Source of the DNA: Candidatus Thiodiazotropha sp. (ex Codakia rugifera)
GTDB lineage: Bacteria > Pseudomonadota > Gammaproteobacteria > Chromatiales > Chromatiaceae
NCBI GenBank assembly: GCA_025656675.1
Contig: JAHXHN010000002.1
Coordinates: 599,302-663,301 of the forward strand
DNA: 64,000 bases
Direction of reading: 5' to 3'
The notes under the pieces are model-generated. The model was not told the DNA's origin. It ran no database searches and saw only the letters and a list, made by a program, of their open reading frames with translations. Shown piece by piece: positions 54,758-63,424 of this stretch (the first letter of the stretch is position 1; every line of letters begins with the position of its first letter). A program made the translations under genes and the position numbers.

Positions 54758-54958
54758 CTAGCCGCCTCCAAGCATCTGAAAAGTTACCACGGTATCACCC
54801 TCCTTCAACTCACACTCAGACCAGGTGCGGTTGCAAATAACCCGGTGATTTACAGCTATCACAGTATTGGGCTCGAAGGGTGGTAACTGCTCAACCAGGG
54901 TGGTAAGCGATGCCTTGTCGGGCAGATGATGCGGTGTGTCGTTCAAAGTGATGTTCAT
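54758..54958 (-). CDS. ThiS-like sulfur carrier protein
   Basis: 66 residues, beta-grasp ubiquitin-like fold: starts MNITLNDTPHHLPDKASLTTL and ends FQMLGGG, the Gly-Gly-type tail that is adenylated and thiocarboxylated for thiazole synthesis. Alone here; ThiG and ThiF partners are not in the window. An upstream in-frame start adds 20 residues and was rejected because the ATG fits the family N-terminus. Confidence 0.85.
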   Translation of the reverse strand: MNITLNDTPHHLPDKASLTTLVEQLPPFEPNTVIAVNHRVICNRTWSECELKEGDTVVTFQMLGGG

Positions 54959-55820
54959 GGGCTGATCGTTCCTGCTTGATATGACTTTGGCTAAAAGTCC
55001 AACATATAAACATGCCACATTGCCTTAAATATACCAGCAGTTATAAAAATTAGTACCGGTTTCTTTGGTATTGATTCGTAGGAACAGCCATGTAGGGTGT
55101 GGCCCTGTCGCACCGAACGCATTATTTACAGATTCAGGCCCTAAGACAAACTATAGCGATAATCACTATTCTGTCACAAGACCAGACATGGATACGGTGA
55201 GGCAGGGCCGAGCTCCACGATACACATAGTGTGCAGCGTGACTTACCTCATAGTGAGTAAGCCTGATTGAATCGAAGTACTGAATTCCGGGCCAACGCCT
55301 TGCTTTTTCCTGAACAGTGAATTGATCATAGGTTCGCTCGGTAGGTTATCAATCAAACCTGGAAATATGCAGAAATCCTTTTTTAAATAAACATCTGAAA
55401 AAGTACTGTTTTTATGTTGCCAACGTAAGCAATTAAAGGGGATGCACTGGCAGTCAATGGCCCCGCCTTGTCAGGCAAGACGGCTTGGCAAAGCCAAAAT
55501 AGGCTGAACAAATCGCCCTTCATCCGGCTTATTAACTTATTTTAAACCGGCTCGAAGATTCATTGCTTTGAACAAATTTTTGTCTGCTGATCGTTACTTC
55601 GCTTCTGTACCACCGGACTTTGTATAGGTGGGTTTATTGAAGATATTTTGACACCTTTTTTGAAGAGACCTGAAAAGTGTGCTTAGTGGTTTCTGCAATC
55701 AATCACAGATTGTTTTTAGACAATCGAGTCGCTTCCGTATAACTGGGTGGTTGATTGGTATCAATCTGTGATAGCGAAGTTTGGATATTGGTGGTGACAT
55801 GATCGTTGGAGATTTTTGCT
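54959..55820. other. Long intergenic region before gcdH
   Basis: About 860 bp without a supported gene. It contains one dispersed palindrome (55092) and a hairpin-rich piece around 55450-55500 (GGCTTGGCAAAGCC). The promoter of gcdH is probably in the last 200 bp but cannot be singled out. Confidence 0.5.
55092..55116. repeat. Dispersed palindromic repeat, copy 2
   Basis: GTAGGGTGTGGCCC then TGTCGCACCGA: same pattern as the copies at 41566 and 63304, with the arms slightly degraded. Confidence 0.6.
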
Positions 55821-56996
55821 ATGGCCGCCTTGCCCAATTGGGACGATATTTTTCTTCTTGAGAAACAGCTCGACGCTGACGAACGCCTGGTTCGCGACAC
55901 TGCATTCGAGTATTGCCAGGACAACCTCATGCCCCGGGTGCTGAGCGCCAATCGGGAGGAACGTTTCGACCGGGAGATTCTCTCTGAGATGGGTGAATTG
56001 GGGCTTCTGGGTGTCACTATCGACGGCTACGGTTGTGCCGGTCTGAACTATGTCAGTTACGGTCTTATTGCCCGTGAAGTGGAACGGGTTGATTCAGGTT
56101 ATCGTTCTGCCATGAGTGTACAGTCAAGCCTGGTTATGCATCCGATCAATGCCTATGGCAGTGAGGCGCAAAAAGAGAAGTACCTGCCCAAGCTGGCAAC
56201 GGCTGAGATGATCGGCTGTTTTGGGCTTACAGAGCCGGATGCCGGATCAGATCCGGGAGGCATGAAGTCACGGGCAAAAAAAGTGGACGGCGGTTTTCGT
56301 CTCAGTGGTAACAAAACCTGGATTACCAATTCCCCGATTGCCGATTTGTTTGTGGTCTGGGCAAAAGACGATGAAGGTGTGATACGCGGCTTTATGCTTG
56401 AAAAAGGCATGCAGGGATTGAGTGCGCCCAAGATAGACGGCAAGTTCAGTCTGCGTGCTTCCATTACCGGAATGATCATGATGGATGATGTGTTTGTTCC
56501 CGATGAAAACGCTTTTCCAGATATAGGTGGTTTAAAGGGGCCATTCGGTTGTCTTAATCGTGCCCGCTATGGGATTGCCTGGGGCACCATGGGCGCTGCC
56601 GAAGCCTGTTGGCATGCTGCCCGTGAATACACCCTGGAGCGTAAACAATTTGGCCGTCCTCTCGCTGCTACACAGCTGGTGCAAACAAAACTTGCCAATA
56701 TGCAAACCGAGATCGCACTTGGTTTACAAGCTGTGTTAAGGGTGGGCCGGATCATGGATGAAGGCAACTGGGATCCCACCATGATCTCATTGGTCAAGCG
56801 CAATAATTGCGGCAAAGCGTTGGAGATTGCACGTCATGCCAGAGATATGCACGGCGGTAATGGTATTGCTGACGAATACCATGTGATCAGGCACATGATG
56901 AATCTTGAAGCGGTAAATACCTATGAAGGTACCTACGACATTCACGGATTGATACTGGGTCGGGCGCAGACAGGCATCCAGGCGTTTACCGGCTAG
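55821..56996 (+). CDS. gcdH: Glutaryl-CoA dehydrogenase
   Basis: Oxidatively decarboxylates glutaryl-CoA to crotonyl-CoA and CO2, passing electrons to ETF. 391 residues. Acyl-CoA dehydrogenase signatures [20 protein letters not shown] and [19 protein letters not shown] are present. The catalytic Glu lies in [20 protein letters not shown], a glutaryl-CoA dehydrogenase-type end. I use ATG 55821 with GGAG 10 bases upstream; a TTG at 55806 also fits. It heads a four-gene run with the two MBL-fold genes. ETF and ETF:QO are encoded at 42-46 kb. Confidence 0.92.
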   Translation: MAALPNWDDIFLLEKQLDADERLVRDTAFEYCQDNLMPRVLSANREERFDREILSEMGELGLLGVTIDGYGCAGLNYVSYGLIAREVERVDSGYRSAMSVQSSLVMHPINAYGSEAQKEKYLPKLATAEMIGCFGLTEPDAGSDPGGMKSRAKKVDGGFRLSGNKTWITNSPIADLFVVWAKDDEGVIRGFMLEKGMQGLSAPKIDGKFSLRASITGMIMMDDVFVPDENAFPDIGGLKGPFGCLNRARYGIAWGTMGAAEACWHAAREYTLERKQFGRPLAATQLVQTKLANMQTEIALGLQAVLRVGRIMDEGNWDPTMISLVKRNNCGKALEIARHARDMHGGNGIADEYHVIRHMMNLEAVNTYEGTYDIHGLILGRAQTGIQAFTG

Positions 56997-57082
56997 CTTT
57001 CGATTTGGATAGTGGTATAGGACGAGCAGGGCCGACATTAATCGGTACCCGCTGATACTGAAACCATAATGGGAGGGTGACG

Positions 57083-58033
57083 ATGATGGTTGATGAGTGT
57101 CAATCAGGAGAGAGTCTTCTCAGCGAGGATACGCCATGCGAGCATTGCGGGGTTTTTACCTTGGGCGGCGATATTCCAATTCAGGGCGCTTGGCGGGATA
57201 TCACCTATACACCTGTCCGCGATAAGATCTGGTCGGTCAGCGAGGGTATCTATCGCTCAATATTTCTCAAGGGCCGAAAGGGGGTGGTCGCATTCGATAC
57301 CCTGACAACGCCAGGTACAGCACGGGCCTATGCCGCATCGGTGGGACGCGTGTTTCCGAATAATCCGATCCACACCATCGTCTATTCCCATGATCATTTG
57401 GACCACACCGGTTATGCTGAGGATATGGCGCCGGAGGCCCACATTATCGCCCATGAATTATGCGATAAAGTGATACGCAGACGACAGTCAGACGGACAGT
57501 TGGCAGCAACGTAAACCTTTGTTGAAGAGCGCAAGGAATTCAGTATAGACGGTGTCGAATTCGAGCTGATATACCCCGGACCCACCCATGGGGATGGCAA
57601 TATCGCCGCCTATTTCCCCCAAAGCAAGTTGCTGTTTATGGTCGACACAGTGATACCCGGCGTGGGCTACACTTTTTTTCCTGATTGGCATCTGGCTCCC
57701 TATGTGCCTGTGATGAAACGTTTGCTCAGTCTCGATTGGGATCTGTTTGTTCCCGGACATTTCTGGATTACGGACCGCCAGGGATTTATCGATAACCTTG
57801 CCTACTATGACCGCATGGCCGATATGGCACAGCAAGCGATATTCGACAGTCTCGATCCGCACAATTTTAGCGAGGTAAAAAAATACACTGAAGCCAATCT
57901 GCGCGGTGAATTCGGGGAATTATTTCGTTTTCAAGAGTACTGCGCTATGAATTTGTCCCGTTACATGCAGCACTATTTAACCGGTGGCTGGGGCATTGAA
58001 GGTAACTGGCAACCCGATACCACGCCACTTTAA
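57083..58033 (+). pseudogene. MBL-fold metallo-hydrolase with in-frame stop
   Basis: Reads as one 316-residue protein except for TAA at 57512-57514 (codon 144); the same frame continues without shift to the true stop at 58031-58033. Before the stop is the metal motif YSHDHLDHTG (HxHxDH). After it are PGPTHGDGN (His), MVDTVIPG (Asp) and VPGHFW (His), so all ligands survive on either side. GGGAGG precedes ATG 57083. Comparison with the next gene shows no missing sequence. It may be a recent null mutation, a sequencing error, or a recoded stop. Confidence 0.85.
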
Positions 58034-58049
58034 ATGGGGGGATATTGTC

Positions 58050-58979
58050 ATGGTTGAACTGAATACCGGAATCTTCACGCATGCCGGCGCGAAACAATAC
58101 CTTGAGCATGAACCCGAATTGCAGGTCGATCAGCTAGCGGCACAGATCTGGACAGTTTGTGATGGTGTGCGGCGGACCCTGTTTGTTGAGGCCGAAAACA
58201 GCGTTATTGCTTTTGATACATTGGCCACACCGGGTGCCGCCCGGGCCTATCGAAAGGCAATTGCGGCTGCCATACCCGGAAAGCCTGTACAGACCATTAT
58301 TTACTCCCATGATCATTTGGATCATGCCGGGTTTGCCGCAGACCTGGCGCCGGATGCCGATATTATCGCCGATGAAATGTGTGCCAAGGTGATTGGTTTA
58401 CGTAAGGCCAAGGGACAGCTGTTACCAACCCAGTGTTTATCCGGTAAACGTAACCGTCTGAAGATCGACGGTGTTGATTTGCTGCTTTTGAATCCAGGTC
58501 CGACCCATGGTACTGGAAATCTGAGTGCCTATTTTGAGCATGAAAAAATCCTATTCTCATCGGATACATTGTTACCCAATGCCCGCTATGGTTTGCTGCC
58601 TGACTACCACATCTGGAATCTGGTCAGATTCATGCGGGAGTTGCAGCAACTTGACTGGAACACATTCGTCCCGGGCCGTTATGAAGTGACAGATCGTGCC
58701 CGGTTTGAGAAAGGCTGTGACTTTTTTATTGCGGTCAAGGTTGCTTCCCAACAAGCCTTCGCGGAATTTGTACCCATTTGGGTGTTGGGCGCCATGGAGG
58801 AGTATGTTGGCGGCAAGCTGCGTGAGCAGTTTGGAGACCTAGAGGGTTTCGATGAAAACATCGGGCTAATTGCTATCCGGATTGTCCATCATTACCTGAT
58901 GGGAGGTTGGGGGCTCGAGGACACCTGGAATCCAGGGGTGCTTCTGGCAGATGCTCATGCCAATCCAAGTGGAGAGTGA
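58050..58979 (+). CDS. MBL-fold protein lacking the last metal histidine
   Basis: 309 residues, a tandem paralogue of the preceding gene. HxHxDH (YSHDHLDHAG), His in PGPTHGTGN and Asp in SSDTLLPN are present, but the final ligand is Arg (FVPGRYEV, where the neighbour has FVPGHFW). The second metal site is therefore changed, and activity may be altered or lost. No signal peptide. Substrate unknown; location after gcdH suggests a thioester or lactone hydrolase, which is inference. Start at ATG 58050; the frame is open upstream into the previous gene's end. Confidence 0.85.
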   Translation: MVELNTGIFTHAGAKQYLEHEPELQVDQLAAQIWTVCDGVRRTLFVEAENSVIAFDTLATPGAARAYRKAIAAAIPGKPVQTIIYSHDHLDHAGFAADLAPDADIIADEMCAKVIGLRKAKGQLLPTQCLSGKRNRLKIDGVDLLLLNPGPTHGTGNLSAYFEHEKILFSSDTLLPNARYGLLPDYHIWNLVRFMRELQQLDWNTFVPGRYEVTDRARFEKGCDFFIAVKVASQQAFAEFVPIWVLGAMEEYVGGKLREQFGDLEGFDENIGLIAIRIVHHYLMGGWGLEDTWNPGVLLADAHANPSGE

Positions 58980-59006
58980 ACGTCTTTGTCTATGAGGGTT
59001 TTGTCA

Positions 59007-59564
59007 ATGAGTATCCCGTTAGAATTGGATCAAGCAAATAAAGATTTGGTATCCCGTTTTTTTAAAGCCTATGGAATCAATACCATCAACATCACCCGGG
59101 GTGAAGATATCCGCAAGGATGAGGTCTGTCATGTGGAAATGATCTTCACGGCTGACAGTGACAGCGATGGTAAGGAGTATGTGGTCTCTTTTAAGCTGAG
59201 TGGTGACACCAAGGATCTACATCGCCATATCTCCGCCATAGATTGTCCGGCGAACCCGGTTCTGGTCTTGACGACTGAAGGAGAGAAATTAGCGGCTGTA
59301 GACATCAGGGAGCGGTTGCGGCATTTTCTGAATGCCATCGGTCCTCGCGTTGCCAAGATTCATAAAGAGCAATCTATCCTGTCAACCCGTCCTTTGGGCA
59401 AAACCTTTATCCTGCACAATAAAACTCACTTCAAAGTACTGACAGATGATGGTGAGGGACATCTTACTATCGGTATTATCGATGGAGAGAGTGTCAGGGA
59501 GGCCAAGCTCTCGGCCAATGATTTACTCGACGGACTCTATGTTGGAATGATTGCACCTGCCTGA
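59007..59564 (+). CDS. Hypothetical protein, last gene of the gcdH run
   Basis: 185 residues, soluble, no signal or helix of membrane type. It looks like an alpha/beta protein with a regular strand-helix pattern (for example FTADSDSDGKEYVVSFKLSG and VDIRERLRHFLNAIGPRVAK), then a beta-rich end. No family recognised. In-frame starts at 58986 and 58992 are alternatives; ATG 59007 has AGGG nine bases upstream. It begins 27 bp after the second MBL gene. Confidence 0.65.
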   Translation: MSIPLELDQANKDLVSRFFKAYGINTINITRGEDIRKDEVCHVEMIFTADSDSDGKEYVVSFKLSGDTKDLHRHISAIDCPANPVLVLTTEGEKLAAVDIRERLRHFLNAIGPRVAKIHKEQSILSTRPLGKTFILHNKTHFKVLTDDGEGHLTIGIIDGESVREAKLSANDLLDGLYVGMIAPA

Positions 59565-59649
59565 TAGAAAAAGAGGCACTGCCACTGATAGGGTCGGTAG
59601 CTGATGCGAATTACAGCAAATATTTCCGCTAGTTTAGGGGGATTTTGTC

Positions 59650-59794
59650 CGCAAATGAACACGAATGTTCTATTTTAACTATACGATTCAGGTTTTGTTG
59701 TCAGCGTCTTGTATCATGCCAGCAATTGGAGGCATATTTTACATCTGTGAAGGAAATCCTTACTCACATTTGCTTTAATTCGCGTTCATTTGCG
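59650..59794. repeat. Inverted-repeat element with CGCAAATGAAC arms
   Basis: CGCAAATGAACACGAA (59650-59665) and TTCGCGTTCATTTGCG (59779-59794) are reverse complements with one mismatch, 145 bp end to end. The sequence between holds no gene. It may be a MITE or a copy of a dispersed repeat; only one copy is in this window. Confidence 0.55.
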
Positions 59795-59843
59795 AATATT
59801 CTACTGAGATGTTGTATAAAGCCGTAGGGAGTGTCAGAACATA

Positions 59844-59863
59844 CCCCCCTCGATCAAGGGGGG
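59844..59863. terminator. Hairpin terminator between convergent genes
   Basis: CCCCCCT (59844-59850), loop CGATCA, AGGGGGG (59857-59863), then CGTAGTTTCT. The strong GC stem, placed between convergent genes, may serve both strands; the T-run is weak. Confidence 0.5.
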
Positions 59864-59880
59864 CGTAGTTTCTATTAGGA

Positions 59881-61035
59881 CTAGAAACTTTTTTCTCCAC
59901 CTTCATACCATTTCACCGGGACGCCGGAGAGCGCTTCTCCTTTCTCCCTGCCGACTCTATAGGTCTCTTGAAAGTAGAGCGAGTGGGTACGCTCTTCTGT
60001 CATGAAATGGGGATGCATGGAGCAGACCATGTTCTCAGGCAGGATGAAGTCGAATCCCTCACCGATACGCGGCATTTCGATCATGGTCATGCCGATGGAA
60101 TGTCCACAGACATGACCGGAGCGATAACCCCGGTCGAAGATAGGCTTCATACATGCTTTGGCAACGGCTTCAGCATTATTACCTGCCTTCATATGCGCTT
60201 CGGCAAGTTCATGGAACTCCTGATAGGCCAACATCATCTCCTGCATGGTCTTATCCAGACCATTGGGGGCAAGTACCCTGGAGAACTCCACCCAGTGCCC
60301 ACCTTCACCCGAGATCTCCAGGCCGTACATCAGTGCATCACTTGCCTTGACAGGGCGTTGACTGGGAAAGACCATTTGCGGGGTTAAGGAGCCTTTAGGA
60401 CCTGTCAAAACCATATCCATGGTATTGCGGCCGCAACCGCGAGCAGCAAAGGCATGCTCTGCAACACCCATCAACTCTGCCTCGGTTTTGCCGGGGGCAT
60501 AGGCCTGGATTACTTTCAATACCCCTTCTTTGTTGATCGCCATGGAATGACGCACTGATGCCAGTTCCTCTTCGCTTTTTTGCGCCCGTGCATAATCGAA
60601 GGGAATTTCAAAGTCGACAAGCTTAAAGTCGCAGGCGGCAAGGGATGAATAATCGCGTACATTTATAATGTATTCGAGTCCATAGATGCCGACCTGTTTT
60701 GCATTTCTGGCTTTCAGATAATCAGCTATCCAATCGCCGCAGTGAGAGGGAAACTCCCGCTGCTCCAGAAAAGTTGCGCTGTGATCGCCTACCCAGGTGG
60801 CCTCCCGGGGGAAGACGCAGACTGGATCTCCTTCCAGGGGAATGACCACGTACGCATAGCGATGCAGGATATGGAAACCACACATATAACGTACCGCACC
60901 TTCAAAACCACTGTATTCGCTACCGCTGACGATTAAGTGGTCAAGGCCATGTTCTTCCATGGCTGCACGGATATTGTTGTAGCGACGTTCAATCTCTGTT
61001 TTGCTGGGACGAAAATTATTGACATAGTCGGTCAT
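59881..61035 (-). CDS. Creatinase/Xaa-Pro peptidase-like (M24) protein
   Basis: 384 residues, two domains: a creatinase N-terminal domain (1-165) and a pita-bread C-terminal domain. The His of GHVCGHSIGMTMIEMP is present, but the usual metal Asp pair is replaced around DALMYGLEISGEGGHWVEFS, so it may be a metal-free creatinase-type hydrolase rather than a peptidase. Substrate unknown. The start MTDYVNNFRPSKTEIE overlaps the stop of the reductase gene upstream (ATGA), so the two are coupled. Same-strand operon of three genes. Confidence 0.8.
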   Translation of the reverse strand: MTDYVNNFRPSKTEIERRYNNIRAAMEEHGLDHLIVSGSEYSGFEGAVRYMCGFHILHRYAYVVIPLEGDPVCVFPREATWVGDHSATFLEQREFPSHCGDWIADYLKARNAKQVGIYGLEYIINVRDYSSLAACDFKLVDFEIPFDYARAQKSEEELASVRHSMAINKEGVLKVIQAYAPGKTEAELMGVAEHAFAARGCGRNTMDMVLTGPKGSLTPQMVFPSQRPVKASDALMYGLEISGEGGHWVEFSRVLAPNGLDKTMQEMMLAYQEFHELAEAHMKAGNNAEAVAKACMKPIFDRGYRSGHVCGHSIGMTMIEMPRIGEGFDFILPENMVCSMHPHFMTEERTHSLYFQETYRVGREKGEALSGVPVKWYEGGEKSF

Positions 61036-61970
61036 GGTTTCAGATTCCTCCATTCATCCTCGCGCCAGGAGTATTCCAGGCCTTTGATGATATCGGTCAT
61101 TGCCTCGTTCAAAGGTGTGGCGATACCGATCTCCTTACCGATGCGTGCGATACCGCCATTCAGGGCATCGATCTCAGTGACTCGCTTGTTGAGTATATCG
61201 GTGAGCATGCTGGGCGGATGTTGATAGGCCTTCTCCCGGCCATAGTCGAGCAAGGCATCCGGGTCGCTATCCAGTGTGACGTCTAAAGCTGCGGCGATTG
61301 CCTTACCTTCATTGACCAGTTCACGCATGACCCGTCGAACACCGGGTTGGTCGCAGGCCACCCCATGGGGCAGTCGGGTGAGTGCACCCATGGCATTGGA
61401 TGCTGAGTTGAAGATGAGTTTGGTCCAAAGCGCGCCACGGGCATCCTCCATGGGAACAATATCGGCACCACCGCGGTTAAGCGCATCGGCCAGCCTGTTG
61501 ACTTCATCCATGCTGGCGGGCTTCGGCAGGAATGGACTGATCCAGCTTTTACCGCCCGTGTCATGGTTGACTACACCCGGTTCAATGACATGGCCTGCAG
61601 GAAAGGTCGTGCCTAGAATGACTCTGGGTACGTACTCGGCAATGATCTCCTCGTTGCCGATACCGTTCTGCACGGAACATACCGCACCGTCACGGAAAAT
61701 GGGTGCAGTGGCCTCCATCGCTGGACGGGTGTGTAGGGTCTTGGCTGCAATGATGCCGAATTCACACTCGGGTATCTGCTTCGCATCTGTACGGGCATTG
61801 ACAGGCACGACGATATCGCTCAATCCGGTCAGTCGAAGACCGTTTTGGTTGATGGCATCGACATGGGCTTTGCTGGGATCATAGGCCCACACCTCCACAT
61901 CCTCAAGACGACCGAGGTGGGCGGCGAACAGGCTGCCGATTGCTCCGCATCCGATAATACATACTTTCAT
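61032..61970 (-). CDS. Ketopantoate reductase family protein (copy 1)
   Basis: NADPH-dependent 2-keto acid reductase fold (ApbA/PanE). 312 residues: nucleotide motif IIGCGAIGSLFAAHLG, IIAAKTLHT, catalytic Lys in WTKLIFNSASNAMGAL and Glu in RVTEIDALNGGIARIG. A true PanE role is doubtful: two paralogues lie here without panB or panC, beside a creatinase-like hydrolase. They may act on a different 2-oxo acid in a degradation route. It starts 22 bp after copy 2's stop (minus strand). Confidence 0.87.
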   Translation of the reverse strand: MKVCIIGCGAIGSLFAAHLGRLEDVEVWAYDPSKAHVDAINQNGLRLTGLSDIVVPVNARTDAKQIPECEFGIIAAKTLHTRPAMEATAPIFRDGAVCSVQNGIGNEEIIAEYVPRVILGTTFPAGHVIEPGVVNHDTGGKSWISPFLPKPASMDEVNRLADALNRGGADIVPMEDARGALWTKLIFNSASNAMGALTRLPHGVACDQPGVRRVMRELVNEGKAIAAALDVTLDSDPDALLDYGREKAYQHPPSMLTDILNKRVTEIDALNGGIARIGKEIGIATPLNEAMTDIIKGLEYSWREDEWRNLKP

Positions 61971-61992
61971 GGTTGCCTCATTAACTGTTTAT

Positions 61993-62949
61993 TCAATCTC
62001 GCTGCCAGCTGGATTCCAATGCCTTGACCAATCGATACAGGGTTTCGTTGATTGGTGCGGGGATGCCGGCCTTGGCTGCTTCCCTGGCAATGGAGCCGGT
62101 AATCCAGTCGACCTCCGTCATGTGTTTTGCGCGTACATCCTCCAACATCGATGGTACGTGGGCATAATCATCGTTGCCTGTTTGCCCGTGGCTGGTGGCT
62201 TCGATGTTCATTTCCCAAGGGTCTTCGTACAGACTGACGCCCCGTGCGGCCGCCACACGTTTTCCCTCATCCATGGCGGCATGGACCAAGTGGCCAAGAT
62301 CGTGGATTTCATTACAGGCAGCAAATGCCTTGACATGGGGCAGATCCGACAAGGCAGCCACTGAATTCACTACCGCGTTGAAGATGAGTTTTGACCATTG
62401 TGCCGGTTGCAGGTCAGGGAAGGCCTCAGCCTTTAAGCCGGAACGGTTAATCAACGCTTCGACCTCTTTCACTTGTTGGTAACTGGCCTTTCCTTCTGCC
62501 CAGGGACCCAGCCAGGTCGCTGTATCCAGTTCATATTCGACATGGGTGTCGGAATGGCGGAATCCACTCATGAAGGTGACCGCTGAAATAATAGGCCAGT
62601 CTCCATATTGAGCGACGATGGCTTCGCATCCCAGACCATTTTGAACCGTCATAACCAGGGCATTGGGAAAGTGACCTGCTATACGGCGGGCACTTGCCTC
62701 GACAGCATTGGCTTTAGTCGCGATGATGATCAAATCCACATCGCCCAGATCTGCTGGATCGGTAGAGGCGATGATTTTACTTTGTAGATCGGATTTTCCG
62801 CTTACCTGCAATCCCTTTTCCTGCAGGTCTTTCGCATGAGCTTCACGTCGGGTGAGTACGGTGGACTCAGCGACACTGCCCAAGTGACCAGCAAAAAGGC
62901 TACCTATGGAACCTGCGCCAACCACACAGGTGCGTTTGATCGATCTCAT
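61993..62949 (-). CDS. Ketopantoate reductase family protein (copy 2)
   Basis: 318 residues from MRSIKRTCVVGAGSIGSLFA; an upstream in-frame start adds nine residues. Family motifs are intact: GAGSIGSLFAGHLG, IIATKANAVE, catalytic Lys in WSKLIFNAVVNSVAAL and Glu in MTEVDWITGSIA. First gene of the minus-strand run copy 2, copy 1, M24-like. The two copies diverge strongly outside the motifs, so they probably have different substrates or form a heterodimer. Confidence 0.87.
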   Translation of the reverse strand: MRSIKRTCVVGAGSIGSLFAGHLGSVAESTVLTRREAHAKDLQEKGLQVSGKSDLQSKIIASTDPADLGDVDLIIIATKANAVEASARRIAGHFPNALVMTVQNGLGCEAIVAQYGDWPIISAVTFMSGFRHSDTHVEYELDTATWLGPWAEGKASYQQVKEVEALINRSGLKAEAFPDLQPAQWSKLIFNAVVNSVAALSDLPHVKAFAACNEIHDLGHLVHAAMDEGKRVAAARGVSLYEDPWEMNIEATSHGQTGNDDYAHVPSMLEDVRAKHMTEVDWITGSIAREAAKAGIPAPINETLYRLVKALESSWQRD

Positions 62950-63424
62950 TCGATGATATTCCCTTGGCATAGGCACAGTGCTGCAAGGTGACAGTTTGCC
63001 GATGACATTGTGCCTGAGTTATACCGGAACAGAGCGAGTGAACTGTGTTCCCGGATGATGGATTGTGTGCGCGATACCTGCTAGCGATACCAATAGTTAT
63101 GTCACCATTCAATTGTGATCAGGCTAACGATACGGGTAAGGAAATGCTTGATTAGCAATGCCAGTTATATTGATTGCTAGCGAACTCTCTGCCAATGGAG
63201 GGTTGATAAGTAAATAGGATTTTTCGAATAGATCGATATGAATGAATTTGGGTGGGCTTAACAATACTATCGTCTTGGAATGTGCGGGAAACAGCTCAAC
63301 CCTGTAGGGTACGGCCCTACCGTACCGGTTACTCTGCTGCAGATTATGCTATTGACTCTTATTCTGTTTGATCAAACGTATTTTATGGCGCGGGCAGGCA
63401 GCACCCTGCAACAATACTCGAGAG
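62950..63424. other. Intergenic region with likely promoter of the reductase-M24 run
   Basis: About 475 bp between the AraC-family gene and the reductase operon, both on the minus strand. It holds a dispersed palindrome (63304) and no supported gene. A promoter for the reductases is expected here, but no clear -35/-10 pair was found by eye. Confidence 0.45.
63304..63329. repeat. Dispersed palindromic repeat, copy 3
   Basis: GTAGGGTACGGCCC then TACCGTACCGGT: same pattern as at 41566 and 55092. The changes G-to-A and C-to-T in the two arms are compensatory, so the stem is kept. Confidence 0.65.

Noticed and set aside
55440-55520. Hairpin-rich GC stretch that looked like a possible c-di-GMP or other riboswitch
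   Set aside because: The required conserved core of the c-di-GMP-I class is missing, and the next gene starts 300 bp away with no terminator between.
55130-55700. Possible tRNA or small RNA in the gap before gcdH
   Set aside because: No TPsiC-loop or acceptor-stem pattern could be found, and no promoter-terminator pair.
59881-61035. DMSP lyase DddP or ectoine hydrolase DoeA as identity of the M24-like protein
   Set aside because: Length and N-terminal sequence do not fit either from memory, and no matching pathway genes are adjacent.
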